Made by a program: the position numbers and the translations under genes. The notes under the pieces were generated by a model. The model searched no databases, was not told where the DNA came from, and was given only the letters and a program-made list of their open reading frames with translations. Below are positions 7,446 through 10,147 of a stretch of 10,147 nucleotides of DNA, one piece after another. How positions within the stretch are numbered: position 1 is the first letter of the stretch; each line of letters opens with the position of its first letter. The stretch is taken from the NCBI GenBank assembly GCA_023450335.1, contig JAEXHA010000129.1, positions 1-10,147 on the forward strand, read 5' to 3'. Origin of the DNA: Actinomycetes bacterium. GTDB taxonomy: Bacteria; Actinomycetota; Actinomycetes; Actinomycetales; Microbacteriaceae.

Positions 7446-10058
7446 ATGCCCCATCAGAAACGGACGACCACCGGCGTGCTCGGTGGTCTTGTCGGCCTGG
7501 TCGGCCTGAGCGCCGTCGCCGGTGTGCTGGTCACCGCGACCGTCACCCCGGCCATCGCCGTCTCCGGCTACGCGGCCTCGAGCGCCATCGAGGTGTTCGA
7601 GAACATGCCGAGCTACCTCGAGATCGACAAGCTGATGCTGCCGACCGAGATCTACGTCAAGAACGCGGACGACGAGTACACCCAGCTCACCGAGTTCTAC
7701 GACCAGAACCGCCTTCCGGTGGCCTTCGACCAGGTCACGCCCGTGATGTACGACGCGATCCTCTCGAGTGAAGACAAGAACTTCTACTCGCACGGCGGCG
7801 TCGACATCCTCGGCACGATCGGCGCGCTGGTGGGCAACGCGACCAGCGGCTCCAACCGCGGTGCGTCGTCGATCACCCAGCAGTACGTGAAGAACATCCT
7901 GCAGCAGAACTGCGAGGTGACCGCGACCAACAATGATGAGGTCGCAGCCTGCTACCGGGAGACGACCGTCGCCAAGGGCGCCGAGGGCTACCAGCGCAAG
8001 CTGCAGGAGATGCGCTACGCGATCCAACTCGAAGACCGGTACTCGAAGGACGAGATCCTCAACGGGTATCTGAACATCGCCCATTTCGGCGGCGTCGCCT
8101 ACGGCATCGGCGCTGCCGCCGAACGATATTTCGGCGTCTCGGCCAAGGACCTCACGATCGCGCAGGCTGCCACCATCGCCGGCATGGTGCAGGAACCCAA
8201 CACCTACCGCATCGACCAGCCGGGCGGGTCGGCCACCGACCGCGACGGCAATCCGATCAACAGCGCCGAGGACGGCTACGCCCTCACCAAGCAGCGCCAG
8301 GTGTACGTGCTCGGGCGCATGCTCGACGACGGAAAGATCACCAAGGAGGAGCACGACGCTGCGGTCGAGGCGCCGATCGAACCGAAGATCACCGAGCGTC
8401 CGCAAGGATGTGCTGTCGCCAAGGGCGCCGAGTACTTCTGCTCGTACGTCGTCTCGATCATCCAGAACGACAAGGCGTTCGGCGAAAGCGACGAGGCACG
8501 CAAGGCCGCCCTTCGTCGCGGCGGCCTGAAGGTCTACACGACGCTGGACTACGACTTGCAGAAGGCCGCCCGCGACGCCATCTCCGTCGTCCCCGCGAGC
8601 GTCGACTACATGGAACTCGGAGCCTCCGGCGTCCAGGTCGAAGTCGGCACCGGACGTGTGCTGTCGATGGTGCAGAACACCGGATACAGTGCGACCGGCG
8701 GGGAGAAGGGCAAGACGCCGGTCAACTACAACGTCCGCGAGAGCAACGGCGGCGGCATCGGCCACCCGGCCGGCTCGACCTACAAGGTGTTCAGCCTCAT
8801 CAACTGGATGGAGCAGGGCCACTCGGTCAACGAGTACATGAACGGTCGCGTCGGCAAGAAGAACGTCGAGACGTGTGACGGCGCCATCGACTCGGTGGAT
8901 GCCGACAACAGCGGCCGCGCCGGACACATCGGCAACTTCGAGAACAACCCCGGCTACACGGGCACGATCTACAAGTTCACTGTCGACTCGCTCAACTCGG
9001 GCTTCCTGTCGATGGGCGAGAAGATCTCGGTGTGCAGCACCAACCGCACCGCCATGAAGCTTGGTGTGACCTACGGCGACGGCAGCCCTCTGGACTCCGA
9101 GAACCACCCCTACGACGTGCTCGGCTCGAAGAACGTCGCCCCCATCGACATGGCCGCCGCTTACGCGGCGATCGCCTCCAACGGCATCCTGTGCCAGCCC
9201 AAGGCGATCGACAAGATCGTCAACTCGGACGGCGAAGAGATGCCGTTGCCTGAGACGAAGTGCGAGCGAGCGATGAGCGAGGCCGTGGCCTCGACGGCCG
9301 CGTACACGCTGCAGGGGGTCATGAACGGCACCGGTGTCGGCGCCCGGACCTTCGACGGAACGCCCATCTTCGGCAAGACCGGTATCCACGAGTACGAACA
9401 CACCTGGATGGACGGTTCGTCCTCCGAGGTGGCCACCGTGGTGTGGGTCGGCAACGTCGAGGGCTTCGAGAAGCTCTACCCCTACTACGCGAGTGGGTGG
9501 CAGCTGTCGCGCATCCGCAACTCGATCTGGCCGAACATGCAGCGCGCGGCGAACGCGAAGTACGGCGGCGACAGGTTCCCGCAGCCGGATGCCACGCTGA
9601 CCAAGCGCACGTACGTCACCTTGCCGAACGTCATCGGCATGGATGAGGACGACGCGGTCGACACGCTGAAGGACGCCGGGTTCGACGTGAACGTCGGAGA
9701 CGCCGTGGACGCGTCCGAGGCCCCGGGCACGATCGTCGAGCAGGATCCGGGCGCCGGTCGCGTCGCCGGCGGCACGACCGTGACGATCCGTCCGAGCAAC
9801 GGCAAGGGTGCGACCATTCCTGCGGTCAACGGCTCACCACGAGACGCCGCCGCGCAGTTGCGCTCGGCCGGATTCTCGAACATCCAGGAGCAGTGCACCG
9901 AGACCGAGGGGGCTCCGCGCCAGGGCGTCGTGACCGGCACCGATCCGGCGGCCGGCACCACGACCAGCCGTGACACGACCGTCACGATTCGCTACGAGAG
10001 CGACAACTGCGGCGGCGACGACGACGACGGCCGCCCCGGCCGCCCCGGTCGCCCGTGA
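7446..10058 (+). CDS. Class A penicillin-binding protein with two PASTA domains (PonA2-like)
   Basis: This bifunctional peptidoglycan synthase of 870 residues is anchored by an N-terminal membrane segment (about 10-40). The glycosyltransferase 51 domain shows EDKNFYSHGGVD (Glu109) at 109-120, GASSITQQYVKN at 139-150, RKLQE at 184-188, KDEILNGYLN at 201-210 and GVAYGIGAAAERYFG at 216-230. The transpeptidase domain has the catalytic Ser444 in STYK, Ser-Leu-Asn at 515-517, and Lys-Thr-Gly at 644-646 followed by Ile rather than the usual Thr/Ser. Two PASTA repeats lie at about 723-786 and 788-850. An acidic stretch and three Gly-Arg-Pro units end the protein. Cysteine pairs such as 156/169 and 322/332 suggest disulfides outside the membrane. 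No ribosome binding site precedes the ATG, but the family N-terminus supports it. The neighbourhood (DUF4177, ridA, PBP, then a membrane-anchored protein) resembles the mycobacterial ponA2 region. The stop overlaps the next start as GTGA. Confidence 0.96.
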   Translation: MPHQKRTTTGVLGGLVGLVGLSAVAGVLVTATVTPAIAVSGYAASSAIEVFENMPSYLEIDKLMLPTEIYVKNADDEYTQLTEFYDQNRLPVAFDQVTPVMYDAILSSEDKNFYSHGGVDILGTIGALVGNATSGSNRGASSITQQYVKNILQQNCEVTATNNDEVAACYRETTVAKGAEGYQRKLQEMRYAIQLEDRYSKDEILNGYLNIAHFGGVAYGIGAAAERYFGVSAKDLTIAQAATIAGMVQEPNTYRIDQPGGSATDRDGNPINSAEDGYALTKQRQVYVLGRMLDDGKITKEEHDAAVEAPIEPKITERPQGCAVAKGAEYFCSYVVSIIQNDKAFGESDEARKAALRRGGLKVYTTLDYDLQKAARDAISVVPASVDYMELGASGVQVEVGTGRVLSMVQNTGYSATGGEKGKTPVNYNVRESNGGGIGHPAGSTYKVFSLINWMEQGHSVNEYMNGRVGKKNVETCDGAIDSVDADNSGRAGHIGNFENNPGYTGTIYKFTVDSLNSGFLSMGEKISVCSTNRTAMKLGVTYGDGSPLDSENHPYDVLGSKNVAPIDMAAAYAAIASNGILCQPKAIDKIVNSDGEEMPLPETKCERAMSEAVASTAAYTLQGVMNGTGVGARTFDGTPIFGKTGIHEYEHTWMDGSSSEVATVVWVGNVEGFEKLYPYYASGWQLSRIRNSIWPNMQRAANAKYGGDRFPQPDATLTKRTYVTLPNVIGMDEDDAVDTLKDAGFDVNVGDAVDASEAPGTIVEQDPGAGRVAGGTTVTIRPSNGKGATIPAVNGSPRDAAAQLRSAGFSNIQEQCTETEGAPRQGVVTGTDPAAGTTTSRDTTVTIRYESDNCGGDDDDGRPGRPGRP

Positions 10059-10147
10059 CCGGCACCGACCGCGCCGCCCCCCTGAGCCCCTGGCTCGTGG
10101 GGGCGGCAGCCGTCGGCGCCGTGGGGGTCGGCGCAGCGGTGTGGGGC
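10055..10147 (+). CDS. N-terminus of a membrane-anchored protein, possibly a metallophosphoesterase (partial)
   Basis: A GTG at 10055 overlaps the PBP stop as GTGA and opens a frame of 31 codons that continues past the right edge (begins MTGTDRAAPLSPWLVGAAAV). The Gly/Ala/Val-rich stretch from residue 13 is a membrane segment or signal anchor. In mycobacteria and many actinobacteria the gene directly after the PonA2-type PBP encodes a membrane-anchored metallophosphoesterase (Rv3683-like). That is the basis for the suggestion, since no catalytic motif lies inside the window. Translational coupling with the PBP is likely. Confidence 0.6.
   Translation, partial: MTGTDRAAPLSPWLVGAAAVGAVGVGAAVWG

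Noticed and set aside
7140..9401. Long minus-strand open frame of 753 codons antisense to the penicillin-binding protein
   Set aside because: It is a shadow of the GC-rich codon structure of the real gene, has low-complexity Val/Asp/Arg-rich sequence, and matches a real protein only in its last 71 codons (the DUF4177 gene).

Overview
The window is high-GC DNA with long open frames and GC-rich third codon positions. The genes are typical of Actinomycetota: a Tad/Flp pilus ATPase of the Rv3659c type, a PASTA-tailed class A penicillin-binding protein of the PonA2 type next to a DUF4177-ridA pair, and a surface protein ending in an LAxTG sortase-E signal. The N-terminus and cysteine pattern of the penicillin-binding protein look most like Microbacteriaceae (Microbacterium-like). 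That family call is an inference from memory, not from a search.

Layout. (1) 1-1599, minus strand: the first two genes of a Tad pilus/secretion operon, tadA and a tadB-like gene that runs off the left edge. They are coupled by an ATGA overlap. (2) 1600-1977: a divergent, gene-free region of 378 bases. On the minus strand it holds a structured RNA of about 107 nt with two hairpins. Their loops carry C8 and C6, and the second hairpin doubles as a terminator. I read it as a 6C RNA, in the same position relative to the tad genes as in mycobacteria. The acs promoter must also lie here. (3) 1978-3942, plus: acetyl-CoA synthetase. (4) 3935-4552, minus: a TetR-family regulator, overlapping acs tail to tail by 8 bp. 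(5) 4553-4662: a divergent promoter region with a 14-bp palindrome, the likely TetR operator. (6) 4663-6564, plus: a secreted, cell-wall-anchored protein with a signal peptide, two predicted beta-sandwich segments, a Pro/Thr repeat stalk, an unrecognised helical region, an Ig-like segment and LAATG plus a membrane anchor. (7) 6565-6686: a perfect 16-bp terminator hairpin and three tandem 20-bp copies of the ridA tail. (8) 6673-7355, minus: the DUF4177-ridA operon with a 1-nt overlap. (9) 7446-10058, plus: the bifunctional penicillin-binding protein, probably translated from a leaderless mRNA. It is followed through a GTGA overlap by the start of a membrane-anchored protein, probably the metallophosphoesterase that follows ponA2 in relatives.

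How the parts fit. Most of the window concerns the cell envelope: pilus assembly and secretion (tad), peptidoglycan synthesis (PBP) and a sortase-anchored surface protein under probable TetR control. The metabolic genes are acs (acetate activation) and ridA (removal of reactive enamine/imine intermediates). No mobile element, CRISPR array, tRNA or rRNA was seen. The most noteworthy item not explained by protein-coding genes is the 6C-like RNA between tadA and acs.
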